From the NCBI GenBank assembly GCA_002430755.1, contig DJCX01000032.1, positions 2,422-11,372 on the forward strand: 8,951 nucleotides of DNA, in the 5' to 3' direction. A program made the translations under genes and the position numbers. Within the stretch, counting starts at the first letter, position 1. Each line of letters starts with the position of its first letter. The notes below the pieces were generated by a model. That model did not search any database and had not been told where the DNA came from. It saw only the letters and a program-made list of their open reading frames with translations. This DNA is from Flavobacteriales bacterium UBA5939 (GTDB lineage Bacteria; Bacteroidota; Bacteroidia; Flavobacteriales; Schleiferiaceae). Of the stretch, positions 1 through 6,601 are shown in pieces.

Positions 1-596
1 AGCTTAGCCTCTTCTACAAACTCGCGCTCGCCTACCTTTCCTATGACTGGACTGGTCCCTTCAGTGCCTTTAAACGAACCAACACCTTCAGTCTTAAAGC
101 TGCACTCTTCATATGCGCTAACCTTGCCCCCTCCGGCATTAAAAACTGCAGCCTCTAGTAAAGCAACATTAGCCACGGGGACATAGACTTGAAACTTCAT
201 CAAGGCATCTTTCATTGGGCTTAGAATAGAATGATTTTGAATACCTAAAAGCTCCATGATCTTCGCATTCACCCCCCAGAGCACATTGTCGAGATTGGTG
301 TGAATAGCATATATAGCCACATCGTGCTTGATGGCCTTCATGACAACTCGCTCAATGTAACTTGAGCCATTGAATCTCTTCAATCCTCCAAACACTATAG
401 GATGGTGCGCGACAATGAGGTGGATATTCTTAGCAATGGCTTCATCAACCACAGATTCCAAACAATCCAAAGCGACTAAAACACCATCGGTTTCCCAATC
501 TTTGGAACCAACAATGAGTCCGCTGTTGTCGTATGATTCTTGAAGTGCCGGCGGCGCCCACAACTCCAATTCTTGAATAATTTCTCCAATTCGCAT
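1..596 (-). CDS. Nif3/YqfO-family dinuclear metal-centre protein, N-terminal part (3' end outside window)
   Basis: Translated by hand from the minus strand; the reading frame is open from 623 to the left edge, giving 198 complete codons from the start at 596. Residues 1-30 (MRIGEIIQEL, then QESYDNSGLIVG) are the usual Nif3/DUF34 opening. The family's first metal ligands are present: AHHP with H64 and H65, and HTNLD with H99 and D103. From about residue 128 the sequence turns into the CutA/PII-like insert domain of the longer YqfO subgroup (FQVYVPV, AGGGKVSAYEECSF, STEG-like KTEGVGSF). The second ligand group, a C-terminal His and Glu, lies beyond the window. The family forms toroidal hexamers; its biochemical role is not firmly settled, and the old GTP cyclohydrolase label is doubtful. 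An in-frame ATG at 623 would add nine residues, but it abuts the T-tract of the rpsA terminator and relatives usually begin with M-K/R-I-x-E-I-I, so 596 is preferred. Family call is sure; start is likely. Confidence 0.9.
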   Translation of the reverse strand, partial: MRIGEIIQELELWAPPALQESYDNSGLIVGSKDWETDGVLVALDCLESVVDEAIAKNIHLIVAHHPIVFGGLKRFNGSSYIERVVMKAIKHDVAIYAIHTNLDNVLWGVNAKIMELLGIQNHSILSPMKDALMKFQVYVPVANVALLEAAVFNAGGGKVSAYEECSFKTEGVGSFKGTEGTSPVIGKVGEREFVEEAK

Positions 597-624
597 AGTC
601 CCCCAAGTTAGGATTTTATCCATT

Positions 625-657
625 AAAAAACCCCTCGGGCCTGCGGCCCGAGGGGTT
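625..657 (-). terminator. Intrinsic terminator of rpsA
   Basis: A perfect 11-bp GC-rich stem (631-641 pairs with 645-655) with a three-base loop is extended by two A-T pairs (629-630 with 656-657). On the minus strand it is followed at once by six T residues (630-625). It lies 25 bases past the rpsA stop codon. The plus strand has no T-run after the stem, so the terminator works in the rpsA direction. It is also unusually close to the start of the downstream nif3 gene. Confidence 0.93.
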
Positions 658-682
658 CGTGAGTTATCTCGAAAAAATCGGC

Positions 683-2551
683 TTATTTACCGCCTTTCTC
701 CATTTGCTCTTTAAGAGCCGCCAAAGCGTCTAGATCACCCATTGTTGAGCGCTCAACGTTTTGGTTTGGTACAGCAACGTTTCCGCCTTTGTTACCACCA
801 CGGCCAGTGTTCTTCTTCAACTCAACCTCTTTGTATGTACCTACGTGAGATACTACGATACGACGGTTGTCTTTGTTGAATTCGATCACTACGAACTCTG
901 CAGTTTCGCCTTTTTCTAGTTTAGCACCATCTTCTTTAGTGATGTGACGTGCAGGACAGTAGGCCTCAACACCTTCGTGCTCAGCAAAGCTTACATCACC
1001 GCCTTTATCACCTGAGTTGATCATAGTACCTGTTACCTTATTACCTACTTTGAATGTTGTCGCGTAAGCATCCCAAGGGTTATCAGTTACTTGCTTGTGA
1101 CCCAAGCTCAAGCGACGGTTTTCAGCGTCGATATCCATAACTACAATTTCTAGTTTAGCACCAATAGAAGTAAATTCAGACGGGTGCTTCACTTTCTTCG
1201 TCCAGCTTAGATCAGAAATGTGAATCAAACCATCAATTCCTTCTTCAAGCTCTAGGAAGATACCGAAGTTCGTGAAGTTGCGAACCGTACCAGCATGTGT
1301 TGAACCTTGCGGGTATTTTGTAGTGATATCCGTCCAAGGATCAGTAGTCAATTGCTTGATACCAAGGCTCATCTTACGCTCTTCGCGATCTAGAGTCAAT
1401 ACCTCAGCTTCTACTGCATCACCAACTTTCATGAAGTCACCAGCGCTGCGCAAGTGAGCCGACCAGCTCATTTCGCTTACGTGGATCAAACCTTCAACAC
1501 CTGGTAGAATTTCTACGAATGCTCCGTAATCTGCCAATACAACTACTTTACCAGTAATCTTATCACCAACACCTACGTTTTCATCCAAAGCATCCCACGG
1601 GTGCTTCTCAAGTTGCTTAAGACCTAATTGGATACGAGTCTTGCCTTCGTCGAAGTCAAGAATTACAACGTTGATTTTCTGGTCCAACTCTACTACCTCT
1701 GACGGGTGGTTGATACGGCTCCAGCTCAAATCTGTAATGTGAACTAGACCATCTACGCCACCAAGGTCGATGAATACACCGTAAGACGTGATGTTTTTAA
1801 CCACACCTTCCAATACTTGACCTTTCTCGAGTTTCGAGATGATTTCTTTTTTCTGTTCTTCAAGATCAGCTTCGATAAGCGCCTTGTGAGAAACAACAAC
1901 GTTTTTGAATTCGTGGTTGATTTTAACCACTTTGAACTCCATTGTTTTATCTACGTACTGATCGTAATCGCGGATTGGCTTAACGTCAATCTGTGATCCT
2001 GGCAAGAACGCCTCTAGACCAAATACGTCTACGATCATACCACCCTTAGTACGAGCTTTAACGTAACCCTTAACGATTTCATCGTTGTCGTGTGCTTCGT
2101 TAACGCGATCCCAAGCCTTGATAGAACGTGCTTTTCTGTGAGAAAGAACTAACTGTCCGTACTTGTCTTCTTGACGATCAACCAATACCTCAACAGTATC
2201 ACCTACTGCCAATTCTGGGTTGTAACGGAACTCGTTCAAACTAACAACACCTTCACTCTTAGAGTTGATGTCGATGATTACTTCGCGATCAGTCTTAGAA
2301 GTTACTTTACCTTCTACTACTTGATGCTCTACAGAAGAACCCAATGTTTCTTCGTACAATGCCGCCAAAGCCTCACGCTCTTCGTTCACTGCAGTTTCAC
2401 CACCTTCAACATCGTCCCAGCTGAATGCTGGCTCTTCAGTTACAGTTTCTTCAACTGCTGGTGCTTCAACTTTTTCTTCTGCTTTTGGAGCCTCCTGAGC
2501 TGGAGCCTCTTGTTGTACCTCTTCTTGTGGTACTTGATTCTCTTCTGACAT
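683..2551 (-). CDS. rpsA: 30S ribosomal protein S1
   Basis: This 622-residue protein binds mRNA on the 30S subunit and helps load messages, a role of added weight in a group that makes little use of Shine-Dalgarno pairing. Six S1 (OB-fold) repeats can be placed at about residues 76-139, 157-223, 244-312, 328-399, 415-486 and 501-570. Repeats 3, 4 and 5 show the classic pattern YGVFIDL/YGAFVEI/FGIFLEL, then GLVHITDLSW, GLIHVSEMSW and GLIHISDLSW, and end with HPWD, DPWT and NPWD linkers. Repeat 6 is divergent. Residues 1-60 form an acidic Glu/Ala/Pro-rich extension, followed by a probable helix (EEREALAALYEETL). The C-terminus has a Gly/Asn-rich linker (about 581-598) and a short helix-like end (MGDLDALAALKEQMEK). 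The gene stands alone between two terminators, with a likely promoter near 2663. No Shine-Dalgarno sequence precedes the ATG. Identification is certain. Confidence 0.98.
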   Translation of the reverse strand: MSEENQVPQEEVQQEAPAQEAPKAEEKVEAPAVEETVTEEPAFSWDDVEGGETAVNEEREALAALYEETLGSSVEHQVVEGKVTSKTDREVIIDINSKSEGVVSLNEFRYNPELAVGDTVEVLVDRQEDKYGQLVLSHRKARSIKAWDRVNEAHDNDEIVKGYVKARTKGGMIVDVFGLEAFLPGSQIDVKPIRDYDQYVDKTMEFKVVKINHEFKNVVVSHKALIEADLEEQKKEIISKLEKGQVLEGVVKNITSYGVFIDLGGVDGLVHITDLSWSRINHPSEVVELDQKINVVILDFDEGKTRIQLGLKQLEKHPWDALDENVGVGDKITGKVVVLADYGAFVEILPGVEGLIHVSEMSWSAHLRSAGDFMKVGDAVEAEVLTLDREERKMSLGIKQLTTDPWTDITTKYPQGSTHAGTVRNFTNFGIFLELEEGIDGLIHISDLSWTKKVKHPSEFTSIGAKLEIVVMDIDAENRRLSLGHKQVTDNPWDAYATTFKVGNKVTGTMINSGDKGGDVSFAEHEGVEAYCPARHITKEDGAKLEKGETAEFVVIEFNKDNRRIVVSHVGTYKEVELKKNTGRGGNKGGNVAVPNQNVERSTMGDLDALAALKEQMEKGGK

Positions 2552-2553
2552 GA

Positions 2554-2571
2554 GAGATTTACTTGTATCTC
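2554..2571 (-). promoter_or_regulatory. Possible small hairpin just before the rpsA start codon
   Basis: Plus-strand gagat (2554-2558) can pair with atctc (2567-2571) across an eight-base loop, placing a 5-bp stem two bases upstream of the rpsA ATG. A shifted pairing (tgaga 2551-2555 with tctca 2568-2572) would include the A of the start codon. Such a structure could limit ribosome access. The stem is short and could be chance; the regulatory role is inference. Confidence 0.25.
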
Positions 2572-2634
2572 AGGACTTTACATGCTATTCTCACTAGCCC
2601 TTGAGAGGGTTTTTTCTTTTTCAAATGCCCATTG

Positions 2635-2646
2635 GAAGCATGCTTC
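2635..2646. repeat. Perfect 12-bp palindrome in the rpsA leader
   Basis: The sequence gaagcatgcttc is a perfect inverted repeat with no spacer. It lies about 85 bases before the rpsA ATG, and about 17 bases downstream of the predicted -7 box, so it would fall near the 5' end of the transcript. TTGG (2632-2635) and CCAA (2651-2654) flank it and could add an outer stem in RNA. It may be a protein-binding site, part of a leader fold, or chance. Confidence 0.4.
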
Positions 2647-2662
2647 GTGTCCAAAAGGGGTG

Positions 2663-2670
2663 CAAATATA
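2663..2670 (-). promoter_or_regulatory. Candidate -7 box of the rpsA promoter (Bacteroidota type)
   Basis: On the minus strand the sequence reads TATATTTG, an exact match to the TAnnTTTG consensus used by the Bacteroidota primary sigma factor. It sits between the upstream citrate synthase terminator and the rpsA start. The expected start of transcription near 2656 would give a leader of about 105 bases. The -33 region, where TTTG is expected about 19-21 bases upstream (near 2690-2695), is poor (TAAG/TATA), so support rests on the -7 box and location. Confidence 0.5.
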
Positions 2671-2704
2671 CAACTATTGGTCTAGAAATCTTATAGTTAG
2701 CAAT

Positions 2705-2735
2705 AAAAAACCCCGGAGCGCTTCGCACTCCGGGG
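2705..2735 (-). terminator. Intrinsic terminator after the citrate synthase gene
   Basis: An 8-bp perfect G+C-rich stem (2711-2718 with 2728-2735) is extended on the minus-strand RNA by a G-U pair (2719/2727) and a G-C pair (2720/2726), with a GCGAAGC apex. Six T residues follow on the minus strand (2710-2705). It lies 23 bases past the citrate synthase stop and closes the carA-eno-citrate synthase cluster. Confidence 0.93.
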
Positions 2736-2758
2736 CCAGTATTTTTCTACGCTCAACC

Positions 2759-4063
2759 TTACTTGTCGAACTGCTTCTTGAGCAAATCAGTGGTCGTTGA
2801 ACCTGGACGTTCGATTGGCATACCCATTGAGCGGTCCAAAATAAGATTCGCAAGAGTTCCCAATGAACGAGCAACACCGAATAGAACCGTATAGAACTCG
2901 TATTCTACGAAGCCATAGTGCGTTAACAATTGGCCACTATGAGCATCTACATTAGGCCAAGGGTTTTTCACCTTTCCAGTAGCTGCCAAGATATCTGGCA
3001 CTACTTCATAAACCATACTTACGATTTTAAACAGCTCGTCATTTGGCATCTTGGCTTTTGCAAACTCGCGTTGTGCGGTGTAACGAGGATCTGTCTTACG
3101 GAGTACCGCGTGACCGAAACCTGGAATTACCTTTCCTGAAGCCAAAGTTTGCTTACAGTAGTTCGCAATCTGCTCCTTAGTTGGCAATCCACCACCTAGT
3201 TCTTGACGCATGTTATTGATCCAGCGAATTACCTCTTGATTAGCAAGTCCATGTAATGGGCCTGCCAAGCCGTTCATACCGGCCGCAAAACTTAAGTATG
3301 CATCACTCAGAGCAGAACCTACAAGGTGTACGGTGTGTGCACTTACGTTACCTCCCTCGTGGTCAGCGTGGATGGTCAAGTACATACGCATTAACTCCTT
3401 GAACTCGTCACCGTCAAAACCCAACATGTGTGCGAAATTACCCGCCCAATCTAGTTTCGGATCTGGTTCGATATGCTGGTCGTTGTGGTACATTCTACGG
3501 TAGATGTAAGCTGCCACACGTGGTAGGCGTGCAATCAAGTTCATACAATCTTCGTAGGTGGCGTCCCAATATTCACTCTTGTGAACACCTGCAGCATACG
3601 CCTTAGCAAATTCACTTTCTGTTCTCATCGCCATTATGGCAATAGAAAACTGTGTCATCGGGTGCGTGCGCGTTGGTAGGGCATCAATTGCCTTGAATAC
3701 ATGTACTGGAACGTTATTACGACGAACCCAGTTGTTACTCAAACGACGTGCCTGATCTTCCGTTGGAAGCTCATTCATCAACATTAAGTGAAATAGTCCT
3801 TCAGGCAATGGCTGCTCGCCTCCTGGATACTTCGGAAGCTTCTCTTGAAGTTCAGGAATACTGTATCCACGGAAACGAATACCCTCTTCAGGATCAAGCT
3901 TTGAAGTTTCACAAATCAATGCTGGCATGCCGCGCATACCCCCGTATAGTTGTCCCAACTTAATCTCACCAACCTTCTGATCTGCATTCTCTTTCAAGAA
4001 TGCCTTAGTATCAGCAACGATTGATGGGAATGTGTCGCGAAACTGCTCTTTAATTTTGTCCAT
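2759..4063 (-). CDS. gltA: Citrate (Si)-synthase, mitochondrial/eukaryotic-like type
   Basis: This 434-residue enzyme condenses acetyl-CoA and oxaloacetate to citrate, the entry step of the TCA cycle. Catalytic residues correspond to pig heart H274, H320 and D375: H271 in GPLHGLANQE, H318 in GFGHAVLRKTDPRY, and D373 in NPWPNVDAHSG. Substrate-binding arginines are kept in KTDPRY (R327) and IERP (R419). Blocks such as YGGMRGM, DPEEGIRFRGYSIPE, HADHEGGNVSAHT and VGSALSD match the vertebrate mitochondrial enzyme almost word for word, and the length matches its mature form. There is no N-terminal beta domain of the hexameric, NADH-inhibited GltA of E. coli, so a dimeric enzyme without that allosteric control is expected by family. 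The gene starts 15 bases after eno and ends at a strong terminator, so it is probably the last gene of a carA-eno-citrate synthase transcript. The function is certain; the symbol gltA is used by convention and the subtype is from recall of the pig sequence. Confidence 0.96.
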   Translation of the reverse strand: MDKIKEQFRDTFPSIVADTKAFLKENADQKVGEIKLGQLYGGMRGMPALICETSKLDPEEGIRFRGYSIPELQEKLPKYPGGEQPLPEGLFHLMLMNELPTEDQARRLSNNWVRRNNVPVHVFKAIDALPTRTHPMTQFSIAIMAMRTESEFAKAYAAGVHKSEYWDATYEDCMNLIARLPRVAAYIYRRMYHNDQHIEPDPKLDWAGNFAHMLGFDGDEFKELMRMYLTIHADHEGGNVSAHTVHLVGSALSDAYLSFAAGMNGLAGPLHGLANQEVIRWINNMRQELGGGLPTKEQIANYCKQTLASGKVIPGFGHAVLRKTDPRYTAQREFAKAKMPNDELFKIVSMVYEVVPDILAATGKVKNPWPNVDAHSGQLLTHYGFVEYEFYTVLFGVARSLGTLANLILDRSMGMPIERPGSTTTDLLKKQFDK

Positions 4064-4078
4064 GACAGGTGTTTGGAT

Positions 4079-5368
4079 TTATTTAATGAATCGGAAGTTC
4101 TTTCCTGGGAACACAGCGCGCTCCGCAAGTTCTTCCTCGATTCTCAATAGTTGGTTGTATTTAGCCATACGATCAGAACGTGAAGCTGAACCGGTCTTAA
4201 TCTGACCTGTATTCAAAGCAACCGCTAAATCCGCGATTGTTGAATCCTCAGTCTCGCCTGAACGGTGTGACATAACAGCCGTCATCATATGACGGTTAGC
4301 AAGAGTAACAGTGTTAATAGTCTCCGTCAAAGTACCAATTTGGTTTACTTTAACGAGTACAGAGTTCGCACTCCCCTCTTCAATACCGCGAGCTACGCGC
4401 TTCTCGTTAGTTACGAACAAATCGTCCCCTACCAACTGAACCTTGTCGCCAATCTTCGCGTGAAGTTTAGCCCAACCGGCCCAATCGTCTTCGTGAAGAC
4501 CGTCTTCAATAGAAGCAATTGGATACTTTTCAATCCAGTTAGCCCAGTAATCTACCATTTCGTCAGAAGTCAATTCACGACCGTCACTCTTGTGGAATAC
4601 GTACGTGCCTTTCTCTTCATTGTAGAATTCTGATGCAGCTGCATCCATAGCAATCCAGATATCCTCACCAGGTTTATAACCTGCTTTCTCGATACTTTCT
4701 AGAATGATTTCTAGAGCTTCCTCGTTAGAACCGATAGAAGGCGCAAAACCACCTTCGTCACCTACGTTGGTAGAGTATCCTTTGCTCTTTAGGACTTTCT
4801 TCAAGTTGTGGAATACTTCTGTACCCATACGTAATGCTTGGCTGAATGATTCAGCACCGAACGGCATGACCATGAATTCTTGGAAATCGATAGAGTTATC
4901 CGCGTGTGAACCACCGTTCAAGATGTTCATCATAGGAACTGGTAGAGTACGTGCATTCACACCACCGATGTAGCGGTACAGTGACTGGCCCGTACTTTCA
5001 GCTGCAGCCTTGGCCACTGCCAAAGAAACCGCCAAAATTGCGTTGGCACCTAATTTCCCTTTATTCTCAGTGCCGTCAAGCTCGAGCATGATTGCATCAA
5101 TATGTGCTTGCTCAGTAACAATCTCACCTTCCAATTCTGGAGCGATGATATCATTGACGTTATCTACTGCTTTCAATACACCTTTGCCCATGTATACAGA
5201 AGCATCTTCGTCGCGAAGTTCAACTGCTTCATGGATACCAGTAGAGGCTCCTGAAGGAACAGCAGCTCTACCCATAGCACCGGTAGAAGTGATTACATCG
5301 ACTTCAACAGTTGGGTTCCCGCGAGAATCCAAAATCTGTCTAGCATGGATGTGAGTAATTACAGACAT
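4079..5368 (-). CDS. eno: Enolase (phosphopyruvate hydratase)
   Basis: This 429-residue glycolytic enzyme interconverts 2-phosphoglycerate and phosphoenolpyruvate in the cytoplasm. The N-terminal domain carries the usual RQILDSRGNPTVEVDV start and the mobile SGASTG loop (about 39-44). Catalytic and metal residues can be assigned: E164 in DFQEFM, E205 in VGDEGGFAP, Mg ligands D242, E288 (SIEDG) and D315 (VGDDLF), K340 in the signature VLVKVNQIGTLTET, H368 in SHRSGETED and K391 in IKTGS. Length is normal for bacterial enolase, about 430. The start codon is 37 bases after the carA stop, and the citrate synthase gene follows 15 bases after the eno stop, so the three genes are probably cotranscribed. 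The 37-base gap holds no recognisable promoter and no Shine-Dalgarno sequence. Nothing suggests truncation or a missing active-site residue. Confidence 0.98.
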   Translation of the reverse strand: MSVITHIHARQILDSRGNPTVEVDVITSTGAMGRAAVPSGASTGIHEAVELRDEDASVYMGKGVLKAVDNVNDIIAPELEGEIVTEQAHIDAIMLELDGTENKGKLGANAILAVSLAVAKAAAESTGQSLYRYIGGVNARTLPVPMMNILNGGSHADNSIDFQEFMVMPFGAESFSQALRMGTEVFHNLKKVLKSKGYSTNVGDEGGFAPSIGSNEEALEIILESIEKAGYKPGEDIWIAMDAAASEFYNEEKGTYVFHKSDGRELTSDEMVDYWANWIEKYPIASIEDGLHEDDWAGWAKLHAKIGDKVQLVGDDLFVTNEKRVARGIEEGSANSVLVKVNQIGTLTETINTVTLANRHMMTAVMSHRSGETEDSTIADLAVALNTGQIKTGSASRSDRMAKYNQLLRIEEELAERAVFPGKNFRFIK

Positions 5369-5405
5369 AATATTACGTTTAGAGTGTTAGTTAGTGTGTT
5401 GTGTC

Positions 5406-6506
5406 TTAGTTGTTTTTGATGTTTTCGATAAACGAATCAAAAAGATATCGGCTATCGTGTGGGCCCGGAGAAGCCTCAGGGTGGTATTGAACAGAGAAGC
5501 AATTCGCATCCGTTCTTTTAATACCTGCAACTGTTTGGTCGTTTAGGTGAACATGAGTTAATGCCACATTATCTGAAGCCTCAACATCTTCCATCTTAAC
5601 CACGAAACCGTGATTCTGTGAAGTAATTTCACCCAATCCAGTCTCCACATTCTTAACGGGATGGTTAATCCCACGGTGCCCGTTATGCATTTTGTAGGTA
5701 TTCAAACCGCTTGCTAGCGCAATCATTTGGTGTCCTAGACAAATACCGAAGACTGGTAGACCAGAGGCTATGCCTTTTGACACTTCAGCTACTACCTCTG
5801 GAGAAGCAGCAGGATCACCAGGACCGTTAGAGTAGAATAATCCGTTAGGGTTCCAGGCCATCATCTCTTCTGTTGAGGTATTGTATGGGAATACCTTTAC
5901 TCGAGCTCCACGGTCTGTCAAACATTTTACGATGTTATTCTTAATACCAAGATCCAATGCGGCAACACGAATCTCACTATCGGCAGGACCTACTTCGTAT
6001 GCCTCCTTGGTGCTTACCACAGGTGCCAATGCTAGCCCTTCCATGTTTGGACATTTTTTAAGCTCTTCTTTGAGCCCATCTACATCGTGGATTTCCGTAG
6101 AGATAATTGCATTCATTGCACCCGCATCACGAATGTGACGTACTAATGCACGCGTATCAATATCCTTGATAGCAACCTTTCCTTCTTTTTCGAAATACCC
6201 ATAAAGGCTGTCCGATTTTCCAGCACGTGAAGCAACTTCACTAAAGTTCTTGGTGATCAGACCAGCAATTTGAATCTTTCCTGATTCTATTTCCTCAGCG
6301 TGAACACCATAGTTACCAATATGAGAAGTAGCCATTACCATAAGCTGACCGAAGTACGACGGATCTGTAAAGATCTCTTGGTAACCAGTCATACCTGTGT
6401 TAAAGCAAATCTCCCCATAGGCAGTGCCGTCAAGGCCTGTGGAGGTACCATAAAATACGGTTCCGTCCTCGAGGAGTAGCGTTGCCTTTTTAGTTGAATT
6501 ATCCAT
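5406..6506 (-). CDS. carA: Carbamoyl-phosphate synthase, small (glutaminase) subunit
   Basis: This 366-residue subunit hydrolyses glutamine and passes ammonia to the large subunit CarB, which makes carbamoyl phosphate for pyrimidine and arginine synthesis. The N-terminal CarA domain (about 7-135) includes FNTGMTGYQEIFTDPSY and the SHIGNYG block. The C-terminal class I glutamine amidotransferase domain (about 178-362) has the oxyanion motif SNGPGDP (226-232), the nucleophile C256 in GICLGHQ, SQNHGF (296-301), and the remaining triad residues H342 and E344 in QYHPEASPGP. It is slightly shorter than the E. coli protein (382). carB is not in the window and must lie elsewhere. The gene begins only 14 bases after the T-tract of the rplQ terminator and has no recognisable promoter of its own, which suggests read-through from the ribosomal operon or a promoter inside rplQ. 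Confidence 0.98.
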   Translation of the reverse strand: MDNSTKKATLLLEDGTVFYGTSTGLDGTAYGEICFNTGMTGYQEIFTDPSYFGQLMVMATSHIGNYGVHAEEIESGKIQIAGLITKNFSEVASRAGKSDSLYGYFEKEGKVAIKDIDTRALVRHIRDAGAMNAIISTEIHDVDGLKEELKKCPNMEGLALAPVVSTKEAYEVGPADSEIRVAALDLGIKNNIVKCLTDRGARVKVFPYNTSTEEMMAWNPNGLFYSNGPGDPAASPEVVAEVSKGIASGLPVFGICLGHQMIALASGLNTYKMHNGHRGINHPVKNVETGLGEITSQNHGFVVKMEDVEASDNVALTHVHLNDQTVAGIKRTDANCFSVQYHPEASPGPHDSRYLFDSFIENIKNN

Positions 6507-6520
6507 GAGTGTCAGTTTCT

Positions 6521-6557
6521 AAAAAAAAGGGGAAATAGGCCCAAGACCTAATTCCCC
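6521..6557 (-). terminator. Intrinsic terminator of the alpha (ribosomal) operon after rplQ
   Basis: The two 13-base arms 6529-6541 and 6545-6557 pair with a three-base loop, with one T-T mismatch and one G-U pair on the minus-strand RNA. Eight T residues follow on the minus strand (6528-6521). It lies 44 bases past the rplQ stop. The A/T-rich, mismatched middle makes it weaker than the other two terminators in this window. The T-tract ends 14 bases before the carA ATG, so it might act as a partial terminator or attenuator for carA-eno-citrate synthase. Confidence 0.88.
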
Positions 6558-6601
6558 TCTAAATTAATCAACAAAGACCTATTTGGTGCATTTGTCTATT
6601 C

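Noticed and set aside
621..623. ATG at 623 as the nif3 start
   Set aside because: It lies directly against the terminator T-tract and adds nine residues not expected in the family; the ATG at 596 fits the family N-terminus better. Not fully excluded.
2171..2548. 125-codon plus-strand frame opposite the rpsA 5' end, rich in Phe, Cys, Tyr and Leu
   Set aside because: It is the antisense reading of the Glu/Ala-rich S1 N-terminus, which naturally yields hydrophobic residues. It is not a membrane protein gene.
2598..2621. Short stem (ccct/aggg) followed by a T-rich run on the plus strand, resembling a terminator
   Set aside because: The stem has only four pairs and there is no plus-strand gene to terminate. 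The T-run is the complement of an A-rich part of the rpsA leader.
2674..2877. 67-codon minus-strand frame spanning the end of the citrate synthase gene and its terminator
   Set aside because: It overlaps conserved citrate synthase codons in another frame and runs through the terminator hairpin; no family resemblance.
4289..5354. Plus-strand open frames of 89-114 codons opposite eno
   Set aside because: They mirror the codon structure of a certain enolase gene, have no recognisable domain, and lack any promoter or leader signal.
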